64,000 bases of DNA from Caminicella sporogenes DSM 14501 (GTDB taxonomy: Bacteria; Bacillota; Clostridia; Peptostreptococcales; Caminicellaceae). The notes beneath the pieces were generated by a model that worked only from the letters and a program-made list of their open reading frames with translations, ran no database searches and was not told the origin of the DNA. Shown here piece after piece: positions 19,737 through 28,454 of this stretch (the first letter of the stretch is position 1; each line of letters begins with the position of its first letter). The DNA is taken from the NCBI RefSeq assembly GCF_900142285.1, contig NZ_FRAJ01000006.1, forward strand, positions 104,530 through 168,529, given 5' to 3'. The position numbers were made by a program, and so were the translations under genes.

Positions 19737-21023
19737 ATGGACAAATTTAATAATGAATTATATGGCTATGAAAGTAATAACACAGAAGGTGTTCATCATG
19801 ATGAAACAGGGATACAAGATGTAATCTATGAGGAGTTAAAACAGGAAAGCGTTAAGGAAAGTACGGAAAAAAGAAGATTTTCATTTAAGCAAATAGTGAT
19901 TTTGTTTTTAATAATTTCTTTAGTTGGTGGAACGAGTATAGGAGCAGGTTTTTCAATAGCTAGCAATCTAATGGAAGGAAATAAATATCATTTAGCTGAT
20001 AATCATAACGTTAAACATAATAATAAATTTGATAAAAATTTTGTTGTAAATTTACAAGATAGCTATGTAAATAGTCCAATAGTAAATATAGCAAAGGAAG
20101 TAGGACCATCAGTTGTTGCTATTACGACTAAAGTAAGAATTAGCGATTGGTTTAGAAATGAATATATTCAAGAAGCAAATGGTTCGGGGGTAATATTTGA
20201 TGTAAATGATAAAAATATATTAATATTGACTAATAATCATGTAATAGAAGATGCTCAAGAATTGATAGTAACTTTAAATGGAAATGTAAAAGTACCTGCA
20301 GTAGTTATGGGAAAAGACAGAGAAACAGATTTGGCTATTGTAAAGATAGAAAAAAAGGATGTTCCGGAAGATGTATATAAAAAAGTTCGTCCAGCTGTTT
20401 TTGGAGATTCAGATTTATTGAGAGTAGGAGAACCGGCAATAGCAATAGGAAATCCACTAGGATACAACAATACGGTAACAGTTGGAGTAATAAGTGCTTT
20501 AAATAGGGAGCTTAATCTACCTGATAAGAGATTAAGACTTATACAAACTGATGCAGCTATAAATCCAGGTAATAGTGGAGGAGCACTTGTAAATATAAAA
20601 GGAGAAGTTATTGGAATAAATACTATAAAAATTGCAGATACAAAAGTTGAGGGTATAGGATTTGCAATTCCAATAAATCATGCAAAACCTATTATAGAAG
20701 AATTAGTTAATAAAGGATATGTATCAAGACCGTTTTTAGGTATACTAGGTAGAGATGTTGATGAACATTTATCAGAGCTTTATGAAATACCTATTGGAGT
20801 TATAGTAGTTGATGTAATAGAAAATGGAGCAGCAGATAGAGCTGGAATAAAAAGAGGAGATGTAATAATAGAATTTGATGGTAAAAAAATAGTTTCTATG
20901 GAACAATTAAGTGATTTAATTAGAAAATATGAAGTTGGTAAAAAAGTAAAAGTAAAAATTGTTAGAAATGGTAAAGAAAAGAAAGAAATAACAGTGAAAT
21001 TACAGGAAAAGATAAGCCGATAA
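19737..21023 (+). CDS. htrA: HtrA/DegP-type membrane-anchored serine protease
   Basis: A 428-residue trypsin-like protease that degrades misfolded proteins outside the membrane. It has a cytoplasmic tail of about 50 residues, one transmembrane segment (about 50-74), a protease domain with the triad His168 (NNHVIED), Asp198 (ETDLAIV) and Ser280 (NPGNSGGA), and a C-terminal PDZ domain (about 325-425). ATG 19737, six bases after GGAGGTG, is the start; the longer in-frame reading from 19671 would begin inside the promoter region. A perfect inverted repeat in front suggests regulation. The terminator at 21029 closes the unit. Confidence 0.93.
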   Translation: MDKFNNELYGYESNNTEGVHHDETGIQDVIYEELKQESVKESTEKRRFSFKQIVILFLIISLVGGTSIGAGFSIASNLMEGNKYHLADNHNVKHNNKFDKNFVVNLQDSYVNSPIVNIAKEVGPSVVAITTKVRISDWFRNEYIQEANGSGVIFDVNDKNILILTNNHVIEDAQELIVTLNGNVKVPAVVMGKDRETDLAIVKIEKKDVPEDVYKKVRPAVFGDSDLLRVGEPAIAIGNPLGYNNTVTVGVISALNRELNLPDKRLRLIQTDAAINPGNSGGALVNIKGEVIGINTIKIADTKVEGIGFAIPINHAKPIIEELVNKGYVSRPFLGILGRDVDEHLSELYEIPIGVIVVDVIENGAADRAGIKRGDVIIEFDGKKIVSMEQLSDLIRKYEVGKKVKVKIVRNGKEKKEITVKLQEKISR

Positions 21024-21028
21024 ATAAT

Positions 21029-21067
21029 AAAACCTGTATGGTATTTACAAAATGCCATACAGGTTTT
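21029..21067 (+). terminator. Terminator of htrA
   Basis: A 17-pair stem (AAAACCTGTATGG outer part, one G-U pair inside) with a five-base loop, followed by ATTATTATAT. The T run is poor, but it starts six bases after the htrA stop. Confidence 0.75.
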
Positions 21068-21496
21068 ATTATTATATATGAACATTTACTAAAAGATGAA
21101 GATTTTCATGTGATAGATAGAAAAGGTAGGGGTATAGAAGTGTTTTATAAAAAGGGCAAATTTTGTTTAAATTGTGATTTTGATATAAGAGTAATTAGAG
21201 AAGATGAGAATGATACAGATTTGTTTATTCCAGTTGAAAATAGGACAGTAAATTTATATTTTGAAGATTTTCCATCATATTTAAAATCTAGGTTGCAGTT
21301 TTTGATGGTTAGAAATATTATTATCAGATTTTGCAGTAGGGAAGATAATAATGTCTGTACTGTTCATCTATTAAGAAATATAGATTTGCAATCGTCACAT
21401 GTGAATTTTGAAATAAATTATGAAAATCATATTATAGAAATTATTGATAAAGAGTATTTTATTGATATGAAAATTAAGGAAAAAATTAATACGTGA
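21038..21496 (+). CDS. Hypothetical protein, start uncertain
   Basis: An open frame of up to 152 residues that I do not recognise. The only ATG, at 21038, lies inside the htrA terminator stem and has no ribosome binding site. A GTG at 21110, after an AAGATGAAG stretch, would give about 128 residues. The product is rich in charged residues and predicted beta strands (RTVNLYFEDFP, NIIIRFCSREDNN, HIIEIIDKEYF), has no transmembrane segment, and could be a PilZ-like or other small beta-barrel domain, which is only a guess. It may be translated by read-through from htrA. Confidence 0.5.
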   Translation: MVFTKCHTGFIIIYEHLLKDEDFHVIDRKGRGIEVFYKKGKFCLNCDFDIRVIREDENDTDLFIPVENRTVNLYFEDFPSYLKSRLQFLMVRNIIIRFCSREDNNVCTVHLLRNIDLQSSHVNFEINYENHIIEIIDKEYFIDMKIKEKINT

Positions 21497-21626
21497 TTAT
21501 TAATATAAATTGAAATATAATATCAATATAGATATTTGTCTGTAAGGTTTGGTTAAAAAATTTTTTATTTAAATATTTAAATTTATTTATAATTTTGATT
21601 TATAAAAAATATGAATGGGGTGAACT

Positions 21627-22346
21627 ATGATAAGGACTATTATTTTAGCTACTTATTTGATTCCAGCATTAATTTTTTCTATACCTTCATTAATGAAGGC
21701 AAAATTATTGGAGAAAAAAGGTAAATTAGATGAAAGAAATAGATTGGCATTTGAAGTTGTCAGTAAGATGTCCAGAAGGCTTATAAAATTAAGTGGTTCA
21801 CAGATAAAAGTGGTGGGAGAAGAAAATATACCTCGAGATAAGGCAGTGCTATTTGTAAGTAATCATCAAAGTAATTTTGATATACTGCTTTTATTAGGTT
21901 TTATTGATAAACCAAAAGCTTTTATTGCTAAAGTTGAACTTATGAAAATACCTATATTGAGTCAGTGGATGAAAGCTATGGGTTGTATATTTATCGATAG
22001 AAAAGATGTTAGACAGTCCCTTAGAGCGATAAATGAAGGAGCTAATATTTTAAAAGAAGGACATTCTCTAGTGATTTTTCCAGAAGGTACAAGAAGCAAA
22101 GATGGACAGCTTGGACAGTTTAAACATGGAAGTTTTAAGCTGGCAACAAAATCAAATGTTCCAATAATTCCAGTTACAATAAATGGAGCTTATAAAATAA
22201 TGCCAAAAGGAAAATTAATAATTAAACCTTCAAAAGTAGAGATGATAATTTCAAAACCTATTTATGCAGACGAAGAAATCAAAAGAGATTCAAAAATGTT
22301 AGCTGATAAAGTAAAAAATATAATAGAAGAAAATTTAAAAAATTAA
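21627..22346 (+). CDS. plsC: 1-acyl-sn-glycerol-3-phosphate acyltransferase
   Basis: A 239-residue membrane-bound acyltransferase that makes phosphatidic acid from lysophosphatidic acid. The HX4D motif NHQSNFD is near 84-90, and FPEGTRSKDG near 151-160 is the substrate-binding block. An N-terminal hydrophobic segment anchors it. GGGGTGAA precedes the ATG. Single gene between the unknown protein and a bidirectional terminator. Confidence 0.92.
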   Translation: MIRTIILATYLIPALIFSIPSLMKAKLLEKKGKLDERNRLAFEVVSKMSRRLIKLSGSQIKVVGEENIPRDKAVLFVSNHQSNFDILLLLGFIDKPKAFIAKVELMKIPILSQWMKAMGCIFIDRKDVRQSLRAINEGANILKEGHSLVIFPEGTRSKDGQLGQFKHGSFKLATKSNVPIIPVTINGAYKIMPKGKLIIKPSKVEMIISKPIYADEEIKRDSKMLADKVKNIIEENLKN

Positions 22347-22368
22347 TTTAAAATATTCTGTTGTAAAA

Positions 22369-22408
22369 TATAAAACGTCCTTTGGGAAGAGGACGTTTTA
22401 TATTTTAT
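22369..22408 (+). terminator. Bidirectional terminator after plsC
   Basis: TATAAAACGTCC pairs with GGACGTTTTATA around a ten-base loop and is followed by TTTTATTT; the other side is A/T-rich too. It separates two convergent genes. Confidence 0.85.
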
Positions 22409-22746
22409 TTATTATCTTCATCATCTGCTAAAGTTATTTCGATTTTGATTTCTTTATTTTTGCCGAAAGAAAAGCTGTCATTTCCATCTATTTCTGTTTT
22501 ATCATCAATAGTTATTTTATTAATTGGAATTTCTTTATCTGAATTATTATTTGAATTAGTAGAAATTTGAAAATCTTGATTTTCTTTTTCAATATTGTCT
22601 TGTAGTGGCTTTATATCGGTATTATATATAGGGTTTGTGTTAGAAATTTTTTCAGTTTTTTGTATTTCTAAACTTTTATTTTTATTGTGCCTGTATAAAA
22701 ATATTCCTACAGCTATAGCTAATATAATAGCTACAGTTATATACAT
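22405..22746 (-). CDS. Small single-pass membrane protein of unknown function
   Basis: A 113-residue protein with one N-terminal transmembrane segment (about 2-18) and then a hydrophilic tail rich in Asn, Asp, Glu and Lys, probably disordered. AAAGGAGG stands about 11 bases ahead of the ATG at 22746, so it is a genuine gene. No family is recognised. It lies 23 bases after the glycosyltransferase gene on the same strand and is probably co-transcribed with it. Confidence 0.65.
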   Translation of the reverse strand: MYITVAIILAIAVGIFLYRHNKNKSLEIQKTEKISNTNPIYNTDIKPLQDNIEKENQDFQISTNSNNNSDKEIPINKITIDDKTEIDGNDSFSFGKNKEIKIEITLADDEDNK

Positions 22747-22769
22747 AATAAAACTGCCTCCTTTTTAAT

Positions 22770-23855
22770 TTAGTAAATAAATGGGATTTTAAATTTTTCA
22801 AAGAAAAAATTTTCGTCATAAACACGATTTTTAAAAAATAATTCTCTTAAATCTAGTAAATCTTTGTTGAGCAGTATTTTAGCCATTGCTGAACTAAAAA
22901 AGGGGTCTTTTTTAGCAAAATTGATTACTTTAGCTAGATTTTTATATTCCATGTGAGAATAAGCTATACAGAGCAAATTGTGTATAACGTTTCCTGTAGT
23001 AACATGATATGGATGTCTTTTTCTAAATAAATGTTTTACTTCAACATTTGGATTAACTACGATTTTATGACCAAAAAGCCATAATTTGAATGATAGTTCT
23101 TCATCTTCTTTGCCCCATACTTCAAAGTAAGGGTGAAATCCACCTACTGAATAAAAAGCTTTTTTAGTTATACAAAAAGCACATCCGGGGGCTATTGGAA
23201 TTTCTGTTATCTCTTCAGGCTTTTCTTTAAGCCATCTGATTTCTAGAGTATGATTCCATGTTTGGCCATAACCGACTATAAAATCATTTTCCATATTTAA
23301 TATGGCAGGAGCTACTGCACTTGCATCGTGTTTTATCATTGTTTCAATTAAATTATCAATCCAATGATTGGGTACTGATATATGTGCATCACAGAAAAAA
23401 AGATAGCGGCCTCTAGCTTCTTTTGCACCTATATTTCTTGAACCAGCTGAACCAGCATTTTTTGTTTTAATTAAAATTACATCGTCATATTTGAAATCAT
23501 TTAAAAATTCTATACTTCTATCTGTAGAACCATCATCGACTATAATAATTTCAAATTTATGTGAATTTTTTGAAGACATCAGTGAGTTAATAGTATTTTT
23601 TAAATTATTCACTTCATTTCTGCAGGGGACTATAATAGATGCATCAGGTAATATTTTATTTTTATTTTTTATTATTTGATATTCTACAGTTTTAATAGTT
23701 AAATTTTTTTCTTCGTTTGAAGACGTTTTAGGTTTATAGGAATATTTTGATATTTTTATATTATTAAAAGAATTAGATTTTCTTTTTAGTGTGAAAAAAG
23801 TTATTATTACTAGTAATATTAAAACTACTATTATAGGTAAATAGAATTGTATCAT
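22770..23855 (-). CDS. Membrane-anchored family 2 glycosyltransferase
   Basis: A 361-residue enzyme with one N-terminal transmembrane helix (about 4-24) and a GT-A fold in the cytoplasm. DASIIVPCRNE near 76 starts the catalytic domain; IIIVDDGSTD holds the nucleotide-sugar contacts and FFCDAHISVP the metal-binding DxD-like motif (here DAH). VWGKEDEELSFKLW is the ED motif with the probable catalytic base. GGAGGTG precedes the ATG. Acceptor unknown; neighbours with a small beta-sandwich protein suggest surface or spore-coat glycosylation, which is inference only. Confidence 0.82.
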   Translation of the reverse strand: MIQFYLPIIVVLILLVIITFFTLKRKSNSFNNIKISKYSYKPKTSSNEEKNLTIKTVEYQIIKNKNKILPDASIIVPCRNEVNNLKNTINSLMSSKNSHKFEIIIVDDGSTDRSIEFLNDFKYDDVILIKTKNAGSAGSRNIGAKEARGRYLFFCDAHISVPNHWIDNLIETMIKHDASAVAPAILNMENDFIVGYGQTWNHTLEIRWLKEKPEEITEIPIAPGCAFCITKKAFYSVGGFHPYFEVWGKEDEELSFKLWLFGHKIVVNPNVEVKHLFRKRHPYHVTTGNVIHNLLCIAYSHMEYKNLAKVINFAKKDPFFSSAMAKILLNKDLLDLRELFFKNRVYDENFFFEKFKIPFIY

Positions 23856-23887
23856 TTATACACCTCCAAATTTTAAGTTATGTAAAT

Positions 23888-23907
23888 GCCGGCATTAAAG
23901 CCGGCTA
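23888..23907 (-). terminator. Hairpin between the beta-sandwich protein and the glycosyltransferase
   Basis: GCCGGC repeated on either side of a six-base loop, a GC-rich stem in AT-rich DNA, just beyond the stop of the minus-strand gene. The T run after it is short. Confidence 0.6.
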
Positions 23908-23912
23908 AGTTT

Positions 23913-24239
23913 TTATTCTTGTATTTGAGTACCTGTTGGAAGAGCATTTTCAGGAGTATAATGGAATACTTTAACTTTATATTGAAGGGTAGTGTCTTCT
24001 ATACCAAATAAGAATTGTCCGAATTGGTCTGTAAAAGCAAAGCATACTGGTATAAGATGCTGATCAACGGGGTCCACAGCAAAAAGTTTTACAGCAGCAT
24101 TTTCAGCATAATTTCCATCTGGAAGTCTTACTACTCCGTGAACTACAGAACGTGGCTCATCTTCTAAATTTATATCAATATCGAGCTCTGTACCTGGTTT
24201 GAAAGATAAATCAGTTAAAGATAATTTTGTAGAAGCCAT
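23913..24239 (-). CDS. Small carboxypeptidase-regulatory-like beta-sandwich protein
   Basis: A 108-residue soluble protein. HGVVRLPDGNYAENAAVKLFA followed by a turn and then FAFTDQFGQFLFGI has the pattern of a transthyretin/CarboxypepD-regulatory-like beta sandwich, a fold used as a building block in surface and spore-appendage proteins. No signal peptide, so it is made in the cytoplasm (or mother cell). A GGAGAGG ribosome binding site precedes the ATG at 24239. I cannot assign a function; its place next to a glycosyltransferase makes a spore-coat part a reasonable idea. Confidence 0.7.
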   Translation of the reverse strand: MASTKLSLTDLSFKPGTELDIDINLEDEPRSVVHGVVRLPDGNYAENAAVKLFAVDPVDQHLIPVCFAFTDQFGQFLFGIEDTTLQYKVKVFHYTPENALPTGTQIQE

Positions 24240-24530
24240 AAATTTTACACCTCTCCTTTTTTTAAAATATATTTTTTCAACACTGAAATTAATTTTAGTG
24301 CTGAGGGAATTTTCCCAGTATTATTGTATTAATAAGATAGAAAAGAGTGAAAAAATTTTTATAAATTTAAAAATTGAAAAAGACAAAAATTTTAATTTAT
24401 AAGTTTTAAAGATGGATTGTAGAAATTTATAAAAAAAGAGTAAAATTTTAATTAAAGATGAACAAATAAGACAAGTAGATAATAATATATGCAGTGAAAA
24501 GAGAAAATTTTTTAGAGGAGATGATTGTAT

Positions 24531-25169
24531 ATGGAATTTAAGAATGCGAATTTAACATTTGATAAACTTCATATAGTGAGTTTAAAGGAGAAAGAGGAGA
24601 TAATAGTTCACCATCCAGCTGCATATTTTGCTACTCCAGAACAAATACATCAGTGGCATAAAGAAAGGGGATGGAGTGGGGCAGGATACCATGTATATAT
24701 TAGGAAAAGCGGAGAGGTATATATTTTAAGACCAATTAATACTGCAGGTGCTCATTGTAAAGGGCATAACAGAAAGGGAATTGGAGTATGTTTTGAAGGA
24801 AATTTTTCAGATTGGAATCCTAGATTGAAAATAGATAAGGAAATGAATCCGAAACAGTTTGAGGCAGGAGTTGAGGCTTTAGTAAAACTTTGTAAGCAAT
24901 TTAAAATTCCAGTAGAAAAGATATATCCTCATAATAAATTTGCTAAAAAAGATTGTCCGGGTAAATATTTTCCATTTGAACAGTTAATAAATACAGTAGG
25001 TATTAAATTACAGGAAAAAGAGTATCATTGGGCTCAAAAGGATTTTGAAAAACTCAAAGCAGATGGAATTATAACATCAGATCATGACCTTAATTCTCCT
25101 TTAACTTGGGGAGAGTTTAGTGTAGTAATAAATAGAATTAGAGAGTCAATTGAGAAGAATAAAAAATAA
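24531..25169 (+). CDS. N-acetylmuramoyl-L-alanine amidase (PGRP/Ami_2 type)
   Basis: A 212-residue zinc amidase that cuts the bond between muramic acid and the stem peptide. IIVHHPAAYF near 20 gives the first zinc His, and PHNKFAKKDCPGKYFP near 145 gives the second His and the Cys ligand. After residue 160 comes a short extra helix region. It has no signal peptide, which is typical of phage or mother-cell lysis amidases that need a holin or membrane damage for release. GAGGAG about ten bases ahead of ATG 24531 marks the start. Single-gene unit closed by a terminator. Confidence 0.85.
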   Translation: MEFKNANLTFDKLHIVSLKEKEEIIVHHPAAYFATPEQIHQWHKERGWSGAGYHVYIRKSGEVYILRPINTAGAHCKGHNRKGIGVCFEGNFSDWNPRLKIDKEMNPKQFEAGVEALVKLCKQFKIPVEKIYPHNKFAKKDCPGKYFPFEQLINTVGIKLQEKEYHWAQKDFEKLKADGIITSDHDLNSPLTWGEFSVVINRIRESIEKNKK

Positions 25170-25225
25170 AAATATGATTTTAATAAGAGAGTTTTAGAGA
25201 TTAAAAAATCTATGAATTTTATTTT

Positions 25226-25258
25226 AAAGTACTGAAATTAAATTGTCAGTACTTTTTT
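25226..25258 (+). terminator. Terminator of the amidase gene
   Basis: AAAGTACTGA and TCAGTACTTT pair perfectly around a ten-base loop and end in six T. Confidence 0.88.
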
Positions 25259-25323
25259 ATTTTAAAATAACAGTTTAAATTGTACATGCATATTTTGTAT
25301 TAAGACAAGGAGGGGTGAGTATT

Positions 25324-26313
25324 TTGATAAGATTAAATCCTAAATATATTAAAATTTTAGGAATGATAATGATTTCTATTTTACCAACTATAATTGCCAG
25401 TTTTTTATTTTTAGATATAGATAATGAAACAAATGTGAATTTAACAATGAGTTCTTTATACACAGTTGGGAATAACTATAAACAGCAAGTGAATAATTGG
25501 ATAGAAGAAATACTTTTTACTCTAAAAGCTTTAGCATATTCTAATCCTGTAAAAAATATGGATAGAGATAAAATGGCAGGAATTATAGAATATGTCAAAG
25601 CAAATAAAGAGCTGTATAGAGAGATATATGTAGTAGATAGAAATTATAATGTTATTTATGGATATGTAAATCAATTGACTGATTTTAGAAATGAGGGATG
25701 GTTAGAAAAAGCATTTCAAGGGCAAATAGGTATATCAACTGTTAGGTTTCGTGGAAATAGTGCAATAATTGAGGTAGCAGTTCCAATAGTGAATGAAAAA
25801 GCAGTAGTTGGAGCTATGTGTGCTAGTATAAGATTATCTTATTTAAATGATATAATGGAAGATATAAGGCTTATGGATGATACAGTAGAAGGATATTTAG
25901 TTAATAAAGAAGGAATATTTATTACTGAATCAAGATTTCATCCTGATGCAGTAGGGAGAGAAAAGGTTGATGTTAAGAGAGTGAAATTAAATATAGATTA
26001 TTCTAGAGAAACTCCATATTTAGATTATAGAGGAGAAGAAGTGTATGGAATATATTTTGATATTCCATTTAATAATTGGACATTAATAGTTGAAAAAGAT
26101 AAGAAAGAAGTTAATAAGAATAATAAAGATATAGTAAAGATAGGGGAATATTTAACAGGATTTGAAGTTGCTGCAATGGCTTTGCTTCAAAAATTATTTA
26201 ACGGAGAGTTTAAAAACATATTCAGTAAAAGTATAATTGTAGATAAAGAATTGAATTTAGAATTTAATTTAGATGAAAAAGGGAAAAAAGATGATGAAGA
26301 TGATGTGGTATAA
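25324..26313 (+). CDS. Membrane-anchored Cache-domain sensor without output domain
   Basis: A 329-residue protein. One transmembrane helix near 10-30 is followed by a large extracellular dCache-like domain (about 40-255): the segment REIYVVDRNYNVIYG, then an IIEVAVPIVNEKAVVGAM strand, then EGYLVNKEGIFITESRF. The last 60 residues are charged and do not match a kinase, HAMP, methyl-accepting or GGDEF domain, and I see no second transmembrane helix. So it looks like a sensor module with no effector. AAGGAGG about ten bases ahead of TTG 25324 sets the start; GTG 25315 overlaps it. It may present a ligand to another protein. Confidence 0.7.
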   Translation: MIRLNPKYIKILGMIMISILPTIIASFLFLDIDNETNVNLTMSSLYTVGNNYKQQVNNWIEEILFTLKALAYSNPVKNMDRDKMAGIIEYVKANKELYREIYVVDRNYNVIYGYVNQLTDFRNEGWLEKAFQGQIGISTVRFRGNSAIIEVAVPIVNEKAVVGAMCASIRLSYLNDIMEDIRLMDDTVEGYLVNKEGIFITESRFHPDAVGREKVDVKRVKLNIDYSRETPYLDYRGEEVYGIYFDIPFNNWTLIVEKDKKEVNKNNKDIVKIGEYLTGFEVAAMALLQKLFNGEFKNIFSKSIIVDKELNLEFNLDEKGKKDDEDDVV

Positions 26314-26348
26314 TTTAAATGAATATTTTATAACGGGAGATGAAGGCT

Positions 26349-27577
26349 ATGAAAATACTTTATTATGATTGTTTTTCTGGAATAAGTGGAGATATGAATT
26401 TAGGAGCATTAATTGATTTAGGCGTAGATACAGATTATTTATTAAAAGAGCTTTCGAAGCTTGGTTTAAATTCAGAATATAAAATAAAAATTGAAAAGAA
26501 AAATAAAAATGGTATAGAAGGAACAAAGGTAGATGTAATACTTCAGCATGAACATAAAAAGCACCATCATGATAAAAAACATCATCACCATGTTCATAGA
26601 AATTTAAAAGATATTGAAGAAATAATAAATTCAAGTACATTAAATGATAGTATAAAAAAATTGAGTATTTCTATGTTTATGAAGATTGCAGAGGCAGAGG
26701 CAAAAGTTCATGGTAAAACTCTTTATGAAGTGCATTTTCATGAAGTAGGAGCAATAGATTCTATAATAGATATAGTAGGGGCAGCGATTTGTATAGATTA
26801 TTTAAAACCAGATAAGATTGTGGCATCTCACGTTCAAGTGGGTGGAGGATTTGTAGAATGTGCTCATGGATTGATACCTGTACCAGCACCTGCAACAGTT
26901 GAAATTTTAAAGGGAATACCTATTAAATCTGGTATTGTACCATTTGAAACTACAACTCCTACAGGAGCAGCTATATTAGCTGTAAATGTAGATGAGTTTA
27001 CTGATAAAGTAGATATGACTATTGAAAAAGTTGGATATGGGGTAGGAAGTAGAGATTTAGAGATACCTAATGTTTTAAGAGTTTATTTGGGGAAAGAAAA
27101 TAAAAAAAAAGTGAGATAGATGATAAAATTTATGATAAGCAGTGTGTAATTGAAGCTAACATAGATGATATGAATCCTGAAATTTACAGCTATATAGAAG
27201 AAAAATTATTTGAAGCTGGAGCTTTAGATGTTTATAAGACACCAATTATTATGAAAAAGGGCAGACCAGCAATAAAGTTAAGTATATTAGTTAATAGCGA
27301 ACATGAAGAAGATATAGAAAAGATAATTTTTGAAGAAACTACTTCAATAGGTATTAGAAAATTTGGAGTAAAAAAAGTTATGCTTAAAAGAAATTTTTTT
27401 AAATTAAATACTAAATATGGAGCAGTTACTATTAAAAATTCGTATTTTAATGGAAAAATGGTAAGCTGTAAACCTGAATTTGAAGATTGCAGACGTATTG
27501 CACATGAAAATAATATAGCTATCAAAGAAGTATATAGAGAAGTAAGTAAGCTTATGGAGGAGTACAATGATAAGTGA
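26349..27577 (+). CDS. larC: Nickel-pincer cofactor nickel insertase LarC, with -1 frameshift
   Basis: LarC inserts nickel into the pincer cofactor using CTP. The first part (256 residues to the TAG at 27117-27119) begins KILYYDCFSGISGDMNLGA and carries a His-rich nickel-binding stretch (about 65-90). The rest, from IDDKIYDKQCVIEANIDDMNPE, is read in the -1 frame to the TGA at 27575-27577. A run of nine A at 27102-27110 lies at the join, so a -1 slip there yields one 409-residue protein of normal LarC composition. Lactobacillus plantarum larC is known to be made by programmed frameshifting. An ATG at 27170 would start a separate C-terminal fragment, but without a clear ribosome binding site. 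Confidence 0.88.
27102..27112 (+). other. Slippery A9 run, -1 frameshift site of larC
   Basis: Nine A (27102-27110) followed by GT form an A-AAA-AAA heptamer in the larC zero frame. Two codons later comes the zero-frame stop. A GGGGA at 27089-27093, about 11 bases upstream, could act as an internal Shine-Dalgarno stimulator. No strong hairpin is seen downstream. Confidence 0.75.
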
Positions 27578-28373
27578 TGAAAAATATTTAAAACTAATAA
27601 ATTATTTAAAAGATTTAAAAAAAGTTTTAGTAGCATTTTCAGGAGGAGTAGACAGCACTTTTTTACTTAAAGCAGCAAAAGATGCTTTAAAAGATAAAGT
27701 AAAGGCTGTTACAATTGTTTCTCCATATATGGCTAAGTGGGAAATTAAAGAAGCAAGGGAACTGGCAGATGAATTAAATGTTGATTGTGAAATAATAAGA
27801 ATACCAATTATTGATACCATAAAAAGAAATCCTAAAAACAGATGTTATTTATGTAAAAAATTTATATTTTCTAAGATAAGGGAAATTGCAAAAAATCAGG
27901 GATATGATTATATTGTAGATGGAACAAATTTTGATGATACAAATGATTACAGACCGGGGATAAAGGCTTTAAAAGAGCTAAATATAAAAAGTCCGCTTTT
28001 TGAAGTTAACTTAACTAAAGAAGACATAAGAATTTTATCAAAAAAATTAGGTCTTAAAACATGGAATAAACCTTCTTATGCATGTCTTTTGACGAGACTG
28101 CCTTATGGTGAAGAATTTAAAATAGAGGATTTTGAAAAAATCGAAAAAGCCGAACAATACATGATGGATATAGGATTTAAAGCGGTTAGAGTGAGATGTC
28201 ATAAAAATTTAGCTAGGATTGAAGTAAATAGAGAAGATAGAAAAAAACTATTTGATGAAAAACTTTTGGATAAAATTGCAAAAGAGTTCAAAAAATATGG
28301 ATTTAAATATATTACTCTTGACATGGAAGGATATAGAGTAGGAAGTTTTAATCAAATGATAAGTAGCGAATAG
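27567..28373 (+). CDS. larE: Sulfur transferase LarE of nickel-pincer cofactor synthesis
   Basis: A 268-residue PP-loop enzyme that turns two carboxylates of the pyridinium precursor into thiocarboxylates. The P-loop SGGVDS is at 25-30. Three cysteines stand in family positions: Cys93 and Cys96 in RCYLCKK, and Cys173 in YACLLTRLPYG. LarE with a single active-site Cys gives up its own sulfur; forms with three such Cys are reported to bind a [4Fe-4S] cluster and work catalytically, so this one probably does. The ATG lies inside the last 11 bases of larC, indicating translational coupling. Confidence 0.9.
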   Translation: MISDEKYLKLINYLKDLKKVLVAFSGGVDSTFLLKAAKDALKDKVKAVTIVSPYMAKWEIKEARELADELNVDCEIIRIPIIDTIKRNPKNRCYLCKKFIFSKIREIAKNQGYDYIVDGTNFDDTNDYRPGIKALKELNIKSPLFEVNLTKEDIRILSKKLGLKTWNKPSYACLLTRLPYGEEFKIEDFEKIEKAEQYMMDIGFKAVRVRCHKNLARIEVNREDRKKLFDEKLLDKIAKEFKKYGFKYITLDMEGYRVGSFNQMISSE

Positions 28374-28397
28374 TAAGAAAAAGTAGTTAGTAGTATG

Positions 28398-28418
28398 GGA
28401 ACAGTTTATAACTGTTCC
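28398..28418 (+). terminator. Hairpin between larE and larB
   Basis: GGAACAGTT pairs with AACTGTTCC around three bases. The following T run is interrupted, so it may attenuate rather than stop transcription before larB. Confidence 0.5.
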
Positions 28419-28454
28419 AAATATATTTTTGTACTTATAATGGAGGAATTTTGA

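Noticed and set aside
27170..27577. A separate gene for the larC C-terminal part
   Set aside because: The -1 frame carries family sequence well upstream of the ATG at 27170, and no clear ribosome binding site precedes it; a frameshifted single product explains it better.
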